A stretch of 64,000 bases of DNA from Stictocephala bisonia. Lineage: Eukaryota; Arthropoda; Insecta; Hemiptera; Membracidae. A program made the position numbers and the translations under genes. The notes under the pieces were generated by a model. That model was not told the DNA's origin, ran no database searches, and worked only from the letters and a program-made list of their open reading frames with translations. Shown one piece after another: positions 50,091 to 60,282 of this stretch (its first letter is position 1; every line of letters starts with the position of its first letter). The stretch lies in the NCBI GenBank assembly GCA_035578905.1, contig JAQJVL010000110.1:310001-374000 (forward strand), read 5' to 3'.

Positions 50091-50269
50091 AAACTTCAAA
50101 CCTACAAAATCAAATAAAAGTAGGAAAAACAATTAATACAATTCTCATTAGAAAATAGAGGTTTAATTGTATATCGGCTAAGTTTCCATGGTTTATTATA
50201 AGTCCGGTATAATGTATTTCGTTTTATCTCAAAGTCCTCGCCGACAGAATCATGCATGTATAATTTGGG

Positions 50270-50437
50270 TTAGATTTCGTCTTCTCAAGAATCATAAATG
50301 CACAGTGTGGTTGGAGAATCGTCATCAAGAATCATGTACATACAGGTTGGTTGAAGAATTATTGTAATTAAGACTCATGGTGATTGAAGAATCATCTTTA
50401 ATAATCAGATCTGTACAGGGTGGGTAGAGGTTAATCA
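50270..50437. repeat. Degenerate ancestral units at the edge of the minisatellite
   Basis: Loose ~40-bp periodicity of (g)gttggagaatcgtcatcaa, gaatcatg and acatacag. It combines features of the 42-bp array to the right (catcaagaatcatg) and of the 40-bp array at 52.8 kb (gttggagaatcgtc). Confidence 0.7.
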
Positions 50438-52490
50438 TCAAGAATTATGCGTGTGTATACTGTAAGTAAAGGGTTGTCGTCAAGATTCATGCGTGTGTAT
50501 ACTGTAAGTGAAGGGTTGTCTTCAAGATTCATGCGTGTTTATACTGTAGGTGAAGGGTTGTCATCAAGAATCCTGCGTGTGCATACTGTAAGTGAAGGGT
50601 TGTCTTCAAGATTCATGCGTGTTTATACTGTAGGTGAAGGGTTGTCATCAAGAATCCTGCGTGTGCATACTGTAAGTGAAGGGTTGTCTTCAAAATTCAT
50701 GCGTGTATATACTGTAAGTGAAGGGTTGTCTTCAAGATTCATGCGTGTGTATACTGTAAGTGAAGGGTTGTCATCAAGAATTATGCGTGTGTATACTGTA
50801 AGTGAAGGGTTGTCTTCAAGAATTATGCGTGTGCATACTGTAAGTGAAGGGTTGTCTTCAAGATTCATGCGTGTTTATACTGTAGGTGAAGGGTTGTCAT
50901 CAAGAATTATGCGTGTGCATACTGTAAGTGAAGGGTTGTCTTCAAGATTCATGCGTGTTTATACTGTAGGTGAAGGGTTGTCATCAAGAATTATGCGTGT
51001 GCATACTGTAAGTGAAGGGTTGTCTTCAAGATTCATGCGTGTTTATACTGTAGGTGAAGGGTTGTCATCAAGAATCCTGCGTGTGCATACTGTAAGTGAA
51101 GGGTTGTCTTCAAAATTCATGCGTGTATATACTGTAAGTGAAGGGTTGTCTTCAAGATTCATGCGTGTGTATACTGTAAGTGAAGGGTTGTCATCAAGAA
51201 TTATGCGTGTGTATACTGTAAGTGAAGGGTTGTCTTCAAGAATTATGCGTGTGCATACTGTAAGTGAAGGGTTGTCTTCAAGATTCATGCGTGTATATAC
51301 TGTAGGTGAAGGGTTGTCATCAAGAATCATGCATGTGCATACTGTAAGTGAAGGGTTGTCATCAAGATTCATGCGTGTGTATACTGTAGGTGAAGGGTTG
51401 TCATCAAGAATCATGCGTGTGCATACTGTAAGTGAAGGGTTGTCATCAAGATTCATGCGTGTGTATACTGTAGGTGAAGGGTTGTCATCAAGAATTAGGC
51501 GTGTGCATACTGTAGGTGAAGGGTTGTCTTCAAGATTCATGCGTGTATATACTGTAGGTGAAGGGTTGTCATCAAGAATCATGCGTGTGCATACTGTAAG
51601 TGAAGGGTTGTCATCAAGAATTATGCGTGTGCACACTGTAAGTGAAGGGTTGTCTTCAAGATTCATGCGTGTATATACTGTAGGTGAAGGGTTGTCATCA
51701 AGAATCATGCGTGTGCATACTGTAAGTGAAGGGTTGTCATCAAGATTCATGCGTGTGTATACTGTAAGTGAAGGGTTGTCATCAAGATTCATGCGTGTGT
51801 ATACTGTAAGTGAAGGGTTGTCATCAAGAATCATGCGTGTGTATACTGTAAGTGAAGGATTGTCTTCAAGATTCATGCGTGTATATACTGTAAGTGAAGG
51901 GTTGTCTTCAAGATTCATGAGTGTGTATACTGTAGGTGAAGGGTTGTCATCAAGAATTATGCGTGTGTATACTATAAGTGAAGGGTTGTCTTCAAGAATT
52001 ATGCGTGTGCATACTGTAAATGAAGGGTTGTCTTCAAGATTCATGCGTGTGTATACTGTAGGCGAAGGGTTGTCATCATGAATTATGCGTGAGTATACTG
52101 CAAGTGAAAAGTGAAGGGTTGTCATCAACATTCATGAGTGTGTATGCTGTAAGTGAAGGGTTGTCATCGAGATTCATGAGTGTGTATACTGTAAGTGAAG
52201 GGTTGTCATCAAGAATCATGCTTGTGTATACAGTAAGTGAAGGGTTGTCATCAAAAATCATGCGTGTGTATACTGCAGGTGAAGGGTTGTCATCAAGATT
52301 CATGAGTGTTTATACTGTAAGTGAAGGGTTGTCATCAAGAATCATGCGTGTGTATACTGCAAATGAAGGGTTGTCATCAAGATTCATGAGTGAGTATATT
52401 GTAACTGAAGGGTTGTCATCAAGCATTATGCGTTTGTATATTGTAAGTGAAAGGTTGCCATTAAGATTCATGCGTAATAAGGTATGACGT
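50438..52490 (+). repeat. 42-bp minisatellite, about 49 units
   Basis: The unit reads atgcgtgtgtatactgtaag then tgaagggttgtc(t/a)tcaagattc. From 50447 to 52081 there is no length change in about 39 units, so 544 codons stay open on + (repeat MRVYTVSEGLSSRF) and long frames stay open on - (core DNPSLTVYTR). A ten-unit (420-bp) block is repeated: the rare variant aagaatcctgcgtgtgcata with a following caaaattcat appears at about 50651 and again at 51071. After 52081 units continue with an insertion and more divergence. I see no promoter, intron or known domain, so I treat it as a repeat and not a gene. Confidence 0.93.
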
Positions 52491-52839
52491 TTCTTATTTC
52501 CTTTTATGTGTAGTGTGCTCAGGAATTTTCTATATATAGTTATCATCATACGGTATTATCTGATACATTAATTTTAGTCTAGGTCTATATTAGCTAGTTA
52601 GTCATAACAAAGTTAAAACAGTGACAGTTTTAAGTTAAGCTTAAGTTTAGTCACTTTAGTATCTTTTCTTAAAGTTTGTTTGGAGGTTATATACTCTTAA
52701 ATTATGTTTGGAGGTTTTAATGGCCTAAATAATGAGGTATATGTTTGAGTAAAACAGATTTCATATTTATTAAATATGTATCTAAACTACTGTTATTGTC
52801 ATGTTATTGTAAATGTTAATATCACCTTTGTTGTTAATG
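52491..52839. other. Spacer between the two minisatellite families
   Basis: About 350 bp of AT-rich sequence without gene or repeat. Confidence 0.5.
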
Positions 52840-54640
52840 AACAGGGAGGTTGCAGGACCGTCATCGATTTTCATTAATTAAAAGGAGGCTGAAGTATCTC
52901 TTTAATTTTCATGGATGTAAAAGGAGGTTGAAGGTTCATCGTTAATTTTCATGCATGTAAATGGAGGTTAAAGGATCGTCGTTAAGTATCATGTGTGTAA
53001 AAGGAGGTTGGAAAATCGTTGTTAAGTATCATGTGTATAGAAGGAGGGTGGAGAATCGTCGTTAAGTACTATGTGGGTAAAAGGAGGTTGGAGGATCGTC
53101 ATTAAATATCATGAGTGTAGAAGGATGTTGGAGAATCGTCATTAAGTAAGTATCATGTGTGTAGAACGACGTTGGAGAATCGTCGTTAAGAATCATTAGT
53201 GTAGAAGGACGTTAGAGGATCGACGTTAAGTATCATGTATGTAGAAGGATGTTGGAGAATCGTCATTAAGTAAGTATCATGTGTGTAGAACGACGTTGGA
53301 GAATCGTCGTTAAGAATCATGTGTGTAGAAGGAGGTTAGAGGATCGACGTTAAGTATCATGTGTGTAGAAGGAGTTTAGAGAATTATCATTAAGTAGGTA
53401 TTATGTGTGTAGAAGGAGGTTGGAGAATCGTCGTTAAGTATCGTCTTTGTAGAAGGAGGTTGGAGAATCATCGTTAAGTATCATGTGTGTAGAAGGACGT
53501 TAGAGGATCGACGTTAAGTATCGTGTGTGTAGACGGAGGTTGGAGAATCGTCGTTAAGTACCGTGTTTGTAGAAGGAGGTTAGAGAATCGTCGTTAAGTA
53601 TCATGTGTGTAGAAGGACGTTAGAGGATCGACGTTAAGTATCATGTGTGTAGACGGAGGTTGGAGAATCGTCGTTAAGTACCGTGTTTGTAGAAGGAGGT
53701 TGGAGAATCGTTGATAAGTAGTATCATGTGTGTAGAAGGAGATTGGAGGATCGTCGTTAAGAATCATGTGTGTAGAAGGAGTTTGGAGAATCATCGTTAA
53801 GTATCGTGTGTAGAAGGAGGTTAGAGAATTATCATTAAGTAGGTATTATGTGTGTAGAAGGAGGTTGGAGAATCGTCGTTAAGTATCGTCTTTGTAGAAG
53901 GAGGTTGGAGAATCGTCGTTAAGTATCATGTGTGTAGAAGGACGTTAGAGGATCGACGTTAAGTATCATGTGTGTAGACGGAGGTTGGAGAATCGTCGTT
54001 AAGTACCGTGTTTGTAGAAGGAGGTTGGAGAATCGTTGATATGTGTGTAGAAGGAGATTGGAGGATCGTCGTTAAGAATCATGTGTGTAGAAGGAGTTTG
54101 GAGAATCATCGTTAAGTATCGTGTGTAGAAGGAGGTTAGAGAATTATCATTAAGTAGGTATTATGTGTGTAGAAGGAGGTTGGAGAATCGTCGTTAAGTA
54201 TCGTCTTTGTAGAAGGAGGTTGGAGAATCGTCGTTAAGTACCGTGTTTGTAGAAGGAGGTTGGAGAATCGTTGATAAGTAGTATCATGTGTGTAGAAGGA
54301 GATTGGAGGATCGTCGTTAAGAATCATGTGTGTAGAAGGAGTTTGGAGAATCATCGTTAAGTATCGTGTGTAGAAGGAGGTTAGAGAATTATCATTAAGT
54401 AGGTATTATGTGTGTAGAAGGAGGTTGGAGAATCGTCGTTAAGTATCGTCTTTGTAGAAGGAGGTTGGAGAATCGTCGTTAAGTACCGTGTTTGTAGAAG
54501 GAGGTTGGAGGATCGTCGTTAAGTACCATGTGTGTAGAAGGAGGTCGGAGAATCGTAGATTAAGAATCATATGTGTAAAAGGAGTTTGGAAGATCGTCAT
54601 TAAATTTCATTAGTGTAAAAGGAGGTTGGAGAATCGAGTG
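52840..54640 (+). repeat. ~40-bp minisatellite, about 44 units, with higher-order blocks
   Basis: The typical unit is gtgtgtagaaggaggttgga then gaatcgtcgttaagtatcat. Unit length varies through small indels (for example the extra gtag in gataagtagtatc). A larger block containing gagaattatcattaagtagg occurs at about 53382, 53823, 54144 and 54384, showing segmental amplification. Short minus-strand frames here are by-products. Confidence 0.93.
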
Positions 54641-55649
54641 TTTTCTCAATTTTTGTTTTCTCGGTTAAATGTTTTTGTGCTTATCGTGATTTTTTAATCA
54701 TGGAAGTGCAAAGAAGTAAAACCTTGATGCACTCTTGGAATTGTAACAAGTGATAATTGCACAGTTTGTTAAACTGTCTAATTTTTAATTTTGGTCTTGG
54801 ATTAAAATATGTGTTATGTTCCTTCATAATACAAATTTCTTGATGATAGTGTATTTAAATTTATTAAAAATTATAAATATACCTTCATTCTCCCACTTAC
54901 TTCAAATTAAAATGAATAGCGTTATTTAAAACTGTACAAATTAAATATTGGTTATCGAACCATACTCTCAACTAAGAGTTCAAAAACAAAAATTAATCTG
55001 GATGTCATTCAACCTATTATGATCGACATTTAGAGGAATTATATTCAATAAATCGCTCGGGGCGGAACGGAGCGGGTAGCCACAAACCGTTGCGTCGTCG
55101 ACGCCCCGGGGGCGGATTCCTTGTCGTCCTCCGTCGTCGACGCCCGGGGGGCGGATTCCTTGTCCGACCGACTGCAGTAACTAGCTGATTGCTATTGACT
55201 CTGCGCCACATTAGACAGTTACTGTCTTGTGTTTGAGTTTGCCGCCCGGGGCGCTCTCGTAGTTGCTCTAAATGCTCCCAGGGGCCGCCAAATCCCCTCC
55301 TAATACACATTTAATAACATTCTTTCGGCCGTAGCTGGTAAACACTCGTGTGTACTCAGGGGGCGCCTTTTATTGAGTGATAATTGAGATCGCCCCCCCC
55401 CCTCTAGCCCCACACCACCAAACAGCCCCTGGCCACGCGGATCTAATGAAATTGACCAGATTTACTTTATTCTTCCTTCGTCTTTCGAAGCGATTGCCTA
55501 TATTGGAAACGTACTTCTTTCTGTTGAAATATCTTTGCTTTATAAAGTCATCAACAGAATTAATTAAATTTCTTCGAGATAATTGTTATAATTTCTCCAA
55601 CAATTAAATTTCCTCAATTTTTACATAATTCTTTTTACAGCGTCACTTA
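54641..55649. other. Intergenic, with a GC-rich CpG-dense patch
   Basis: 54641-55010 is AT-rich. 55040-55270 is unusually GC- and CpG-rich and contains two copies of a 39-bp unit (gtcgtcgacgcccc... at 55094 and 55133). A minus-strand frame of 97 codons (55017-55310) crosses it but resembles nothing I know. A C-run lies at about 55391. Confidence 0.4.
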
Positions 55650-56000
55650 TAGTCTGTATACGGTAGGGTGGCGCACGGACCCGCCAGCTACCTGTGTCTG
55701 TCCTTTTCTCCCCCCGGCGCTCGCGGCTGTTTCCATAATGAGTCACCAACTAGCCCCTCTAATAGAATTATTAACTTTTTTTACTTTCTCATAATATCTC
55801 AATTTTAATAGAATATTTGTAAAGTACTAACAAAACTAAGAAAAGTGATATAAAACACGATGTGCTTTGATTATAAATAACGAAATGGTCGAAAATTATT
55901 TTTTTAGCCGGAATACTGTATGATTTGTTAAATGTTTTATATTTCTCATAATTCCCTAATCTTGATACAATATTATTTTAAGAGTTCTTTGAAAAAAGGT
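55650..56000 (+). repeat. Left long TIR
   Basis: 351 bp, inverted partner of 58773-59122 with only a few differences. It includes a CpG-rich part near 55660-55735. Confidence 0.9.
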
Positions 56001-56416
56001 GGCTCGACAATAGTAATGGACAACGCACCTTACCACTCTCAAGTAGCCAACAAAGCGCCAACATCTGGCTCACGAAAGTGTGAAATGGAGGAATGGCTGA
56101 AAACTCGTGGCATTTCATATTCACCAGACATGCGGAAGCCAGAACTATACAGTCTTGTAAAGCTGCATAAGGAACAAAGAAAATCTTACGTAATAGATAA
56201 AGAAGCCTGTAAGCGTGGGTTTAAAGTAATCAGACTGCCACCATACCACTGTAATTACAATCCCATTGAGCTGGTTTGGTCAACTTTGAAGCGGTATGTA
56301 GCAGCAAGGAATACTACATTTAAATTGAACGATGTTCAGGATTTGTTTATGGAAGCTGTAAACCCCTTCACCTCAGAAGATTGGCGCAAATGCGTTGAAC
56401 ACGTCAAGAAAGAAGT

Positions 56417-58048
56417 AATTTTTTTTATTTATTTATTTATTTATTCCATCCACAGCATACATACAAAACACATCAATACAAAAGTGATACAATATTTACA
56501 GAAGTATATAATAAATAATAAATAACATAACATATTTTACAATTAAACTAAAAAATACATACTCCAAACACCTGTTTATAATAAAGAATACCATACATGA
56601 CTTCTGTGATACTGACCTTGAGAATCTACACAATGTGTTTTTATTATTACTTTAATAAGTTTAAATCCTTGATTATGTGGATAAAATAAATGAAATGAAT
56701 AGGTCCTCTCAGGCAATGCCTGATTAGAGGCACACATTTACTTTTTATAAAAATAGGTACTATGGCAGTCTGCTACTTATATAATACTTCTCTTTTATAA
56801 ATAAAGTTTGATGGCTCTTAAAATAAATTTTACATAGCAAACACATTTAAATGAAAAAATGTTGTGCACTGATAAATACATACAAAATCACAGATATAAG
56901 AAAATGAACAAAATGTATTTAAAATTTTACAGTAGTCTCCACTTCCCAAATAAAATAACAAATTTTTTAAACTCCATTATGTAAATATAACTAGCATACA
57001 ATGAACTATCCTCTTGTACTTATATTTATAATCAGTACTTAATAACAACCGTCATAGACACAATACATAAATTTACGCTTAAACCATACATGCGCATACG
57101 CTCTCACACACATACACATACCACACACATCACATTTACGACAGACCTCCATAAACAACCATACATGCACACAATTACTACATATGTTTACATTGAACCA
57201 TACACACACATACACTCATAACATCTCATTTACTACAGGCCTTTATAAGAACCACGCATACACACAATGAATATTTACAATTATACTTATGTACAACTAA
57301 CACAAGTATACAACAACTCTCACAAACAATAATACATGAAATTGATATAATATTTACGCTGACACATATTTTCACACATACACACACACCCCTCTGTGGA
57401 TACAAGTACACACGCACAAACACATACACCCACTCGCATGCTGGTACATAAATATATTTTAACTCCCAACTAACCCTTTAAGACAAGAACTTTAACTCTT
57501 ACTTTTACTTAATTTCTGTAAGTTATTTAAAAATTTAAAAGTGGTTCTATGTTCTCTAATTTAAATAACCAAACACAAACCATTTTTTTAAATTTATTTA
57601 TATTATTTGCCCTCCTTATATGCATTGGTAAAGTATTAAAAATCTTCGGCCCCAGATATTCAATAGTTTTCATAAAATATGTAACATTTGGTTTTGGGAC
57701 CAATAGATTACTTTTTGACCTTAACTTACTTTTATAATGATTTTCATCGAAATATATGTTTCCACTGTTCTCGTAAAATACCCTCAAAACCTTATACACG
57801 TAAATATACCGAAGTGGCAATATTTTTAATTCTTTAAAAAGTGGCCATGAAGGTTCTAGCACATGTTTGTTTAATATAGTTCTTACAATTCGTTTTTGTT
57901 TCAAAATAATAGTTCTAAGATTGCTCAAATATGTACCTCCCCAACACAAAATACCATACACAAGCCTAGAGTAAACAAGGGAAAAATAAACCGATCTCAA
58001 CACAGAAACTGGAGCAAGAGGCCTCAAAAGGAATAACAGTCTCAATAC
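56417..58048 (-). mobile_element. 5'-truncated LINE inserted in the transposase gene
   Basis: A 1632-bp insertion flanked by AGAAGT at 56411-56416 and 58049-58054. Its 3' end on the minus strand is (aaat)n plus A-run (56417-56445). A CA-rich 3' UTR of about 1.1 kb (56446-57526) follows, then the end of a reverse transcriptase ORF. The 5' end is truncated at 58048, typical of target-primed reverse transcription. Confidence 0.88.
57527..58048 (-). pseudogene. LINE reverse transcriptase, C-terminal fragment
   Basis: About 174 codons are open to a stop at 57527. The fragment covers the end of the RT region of a jockey/CR1-type non-LTR element: SVLRSVYFSLVYSRLVYGIL, then CWGGTYLSNL, ILKQKRIVRTI, PLFKELKILPLRYIYVYKVL, and a C-terminal YLGPKIFNTLP block. 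The catalytic YADD region is absent because of the 5' truncation. Codons upstream of 58048 in the same frame come from antisense transposase sequence and are not part of this protein. Confidence 0.85.
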
Positions 58049-58196
58049 AGAAGTCGAGGCAGACTGGACAAACGAAGGACTTGATGACGTCTGTGTCCAA
58101 GAACTAGTCATTAATCTGGCCCCTGGTGAATCGGATGACAGTGACTGGGATACCAGCGATGACGATGACGATCTGGGAGTGTCACCTCTAGAGTAA

Positions 58197-58772
58197 TCAG
58201 GTAAAATAAAAAATAAAATCTATTTACCTAGAAAATTTTATTGGACGTAATATATATGATTACAAAAAGGGTATAAAAATATGATAATAGTATACAGTAA
58301 AACAAAATAATTATCTTCAAATTTACAGAGACTTTAAACGTTTTTTTTTAATATAAGTAGAGTATAATAAGATATTACTACTTCTTTATTAGTCATGACA
58401 ATAAGGTTGCGATGATTGATGAATAGCGGGTACTGTAACATTTCAATGTATGCTTTAAAACATTTTAATGTCATTAGAACTAGTAATAAAATATAACGAA
58501 TGGTAAAAAATTAACTGCAATCTTAAAATATTGTATATTGGTTTTAGCGCGATTTTGTTTTATTTCAGTGTCACACGGAAACAACATGGAAGATAAATGG
58601 AAAATGCTCAACTTCTGGACACTAAATACTTTGGCTTGAAGAAGATTACTGGGAGTAATATAAAATAATGCTGATTTATTAATCAAATAAACTGTAAAGT
58701 ATGTAATGTTGCCTATTTAATGATATTTTGGCTGATTAAATAGTATGCGATAACATAGTTTTAAATTATTCT
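58197..58772. other. 3' non-coding part of the DDE_3 transposon
   Basis: AT-rich sequence between the transposase stop and the right TIR; no other gene seen. Confidence 0.6.
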
Positions 58773-59122
58773 ACCTTTTTTCAAAGAACTCTTAAAATAA
58801 TATTGTATCAAGATTAGGGAATTATGAGAAATATAAAACATTTAACAAATCATACAGTATTCCGGCTAAAAAATAACTTTCGACCATTTCGTTATTTATA
58901 ATCAAAGCACATCGTGTTTTATATCACTTTTCTTAGTTTTGTTAGTACTTTACAAATATTCTATTAAAATTGAGATATTATGAGAAAGTAAAAAAAGTTA
59001 ATAATTCTATTAGAGGGGCTAGTTGATGACTCATTATGGAAACAGCCGCGAGCGCCGGGGGGAGAAAAGGACAGACACAGGTAGCTGGCGGGTCCGTGCG
59101 CCACCCTACCGTATACAGACTG
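58773..59122 (-). repeat. Right long TIR
   Basis: 350 bp, inverted partner of 55650-56000, ending ...tatacagactg before TA. Confidence 0.9.
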
Positions 59123-59124
59123 TA

Positions 59125-60066
59125 AATCAACAAACCAAATTTGTCTTTTACAAATTCAAACTTGCTTTGATGAATAATCGTATAATCAGGGATGAGACTT
59201 AAGGATTACGTATATTAATTTGACGCAACGCATTGTTAGCAAATTATGCTAAGTAGTCTTAATATATAAAAGGTAGGAGGAGGGAAAGGTAAGCGAGTGT
59301 AGAGAACCACCCCATAGCGAAGCATGGGCTGTCTTCTATTAATTTTATGAAAATCATTTTATAACTTATATTTGCCTATGCTCGCTGTTAAATGAGTTCA
59401 GTTTGTACAATTTTGGAATTTAAAAATTGTATTATAGTGAGAGACGGCTTAATTATTTGATATACAAATTGAAATCTCCATTACAGAAGCACAGAGTTTC
59501 CCAAAACAATGTAAAAACAGCCATGAACATTGATCTATGATCATGCTAAAATAAATAAAATAGTGTCATAAACACATGTTATAATAAAATGTTTGATTTT
59601 CGATCTGCATGTCTGCGCTTTTTACGTAAACTAAAACGTGGTTGAAGCGTACGATTGTCAGTTTTCAGGACCGATTGTCCTTATTACGTAAACTCAGACG
59701 TGGTTGAAACGTACGATTGTCAGTTTTCAGGACTGATTGTCCTTTTTATTCCTAACACTTTGCCAAAGCTAAGTAAAATATCTCTACTACTTTCAAAGTG
59801 GCAGCCGTTTGTAAACCTTTATACTAAAGTTCATGAAAACCAATGTAGATACGAAAAACGTAAGAACATATTAAATAGCTCGGTAAACGATAGACTCTAA
59901 GACCTTCTTTTTTTAGATCGGTTCACAAATAACAGTGAAAACTGATTTATTTTAGCAATATCATATTATAACTCTACTTTTACTCTTATTAAATTCATTT
60001 TTTAAATTTCAAAATAAACATTAGTAACAACTTAGAACTTAATAAAAGCTTAAGTGAACGTTGTCA
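59125..60066. other. Intergenic DNA
   Basis: 59640-59745 holds an imperfect ~54-bp direct repeat (gtggttgaa(g/a)cgtacgattg at about 59639 and 59701). 59254-59340 has a tcttaatatataaaag start and a cccatagcgaagcatggg hairpin that recall Helitron ends. No gene is supported. Confidence 0.35.
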
Positions 60067-60282
60067 TAACTAGAATCTATATTTTCCGGTGACAACCGCG
60101 TCAAGGAGCTATGTACATTATTTACAAGATAACCAGACGTTTCGCCCATACTGTGATGTGTCAATCTCGACGATACCAGTGAGGATGCAACATCACTGCA
60201 CGGGCGAAACTTCTGGATATCTTGTAAACAATGTAGATAGTAGCTGGACGCGGTCGTCACCGGAAAATATAGATTTTAGTTA
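60067..60282. mobile_element. MITE with ~95-bp inverted arms
   Basis: Left arm (60067-60152) and right arm (about 60195-60282) are inverted copies: taacta(g/a)aatctatattttccggtgac at the ends, and further in ttacaagata and gtttcgccc. The two 65-73 codon frames on opposite strands are mirror products of the repeat. About 216 bp long. Confidence 0.8.

Larger units (their letters stand above)
55998..58196 (+). pseudogene. DDE_3 transposase, C-terminal part, split by a LINE
   Basis: Part 1 (55998-56416) reads GGSTIVMDNAPYHS with the second catalytic Asp, then a variable region (KAPTSGSRK, EEWLKTRGI), then RLPPYHCNYNPIELVWSTLK with the catalytic Glu, and CVEHVKKEV. Part 2 (58055-58196) continues VEADWTNEGLDD and an acidic Asp-rich tail (GESDDSDWDTSDDDDDLG) to a TAA at 58194-58196. 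With the LINE and one copy of its AGAAGT duplication ignored, the two parts are in the same frame. The N-terminal HTH region and first Asp are missing: the frame passes directly into the left TIR, indicating an internal deletion. Transposases of this type are common in insect genomes. Confidence 0.88.
55650..59122. mobile_element. Tc1/mariner-like (DDE_3) transposon with ~350-bp TIRs
   Basis: The left TIR (55650-56000) and right TIR (58773-59122) are inverted and almost identical, from (t/c)agtctgtatacggtaggg inward to gaaaaaaggt. TA flanks both ends (55648-55649 and 59123-59124). The interior holds the C-terminal part of a DDE_3 transposase gene on +, interrupted by a LINE at 56417-58048. 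Total length is 3473 bp, of which about 1840 bp is the original element. The few TIR mismatches suggest recent activity of the family. Confidence 0.9.

Noticed and set aside
50447..52487. 544-codon ORF as a real repeat protein gene
   Set aside because: The frame follows from a 42-bp unit without stops and is also open on the other strand; there is no promoter, intron or recognised domain. Kept as a finding only.
53594..54354. Minus-strand ORFs of 66-72 codons
   Set aside because: By-products of the ~40-bp minisatellite.
58049..58111. N-terminal 21 codons of the minus-strand RT ORF
   Set aside because: They are antisense transposase sequence outside the LINE boundary at 58048.
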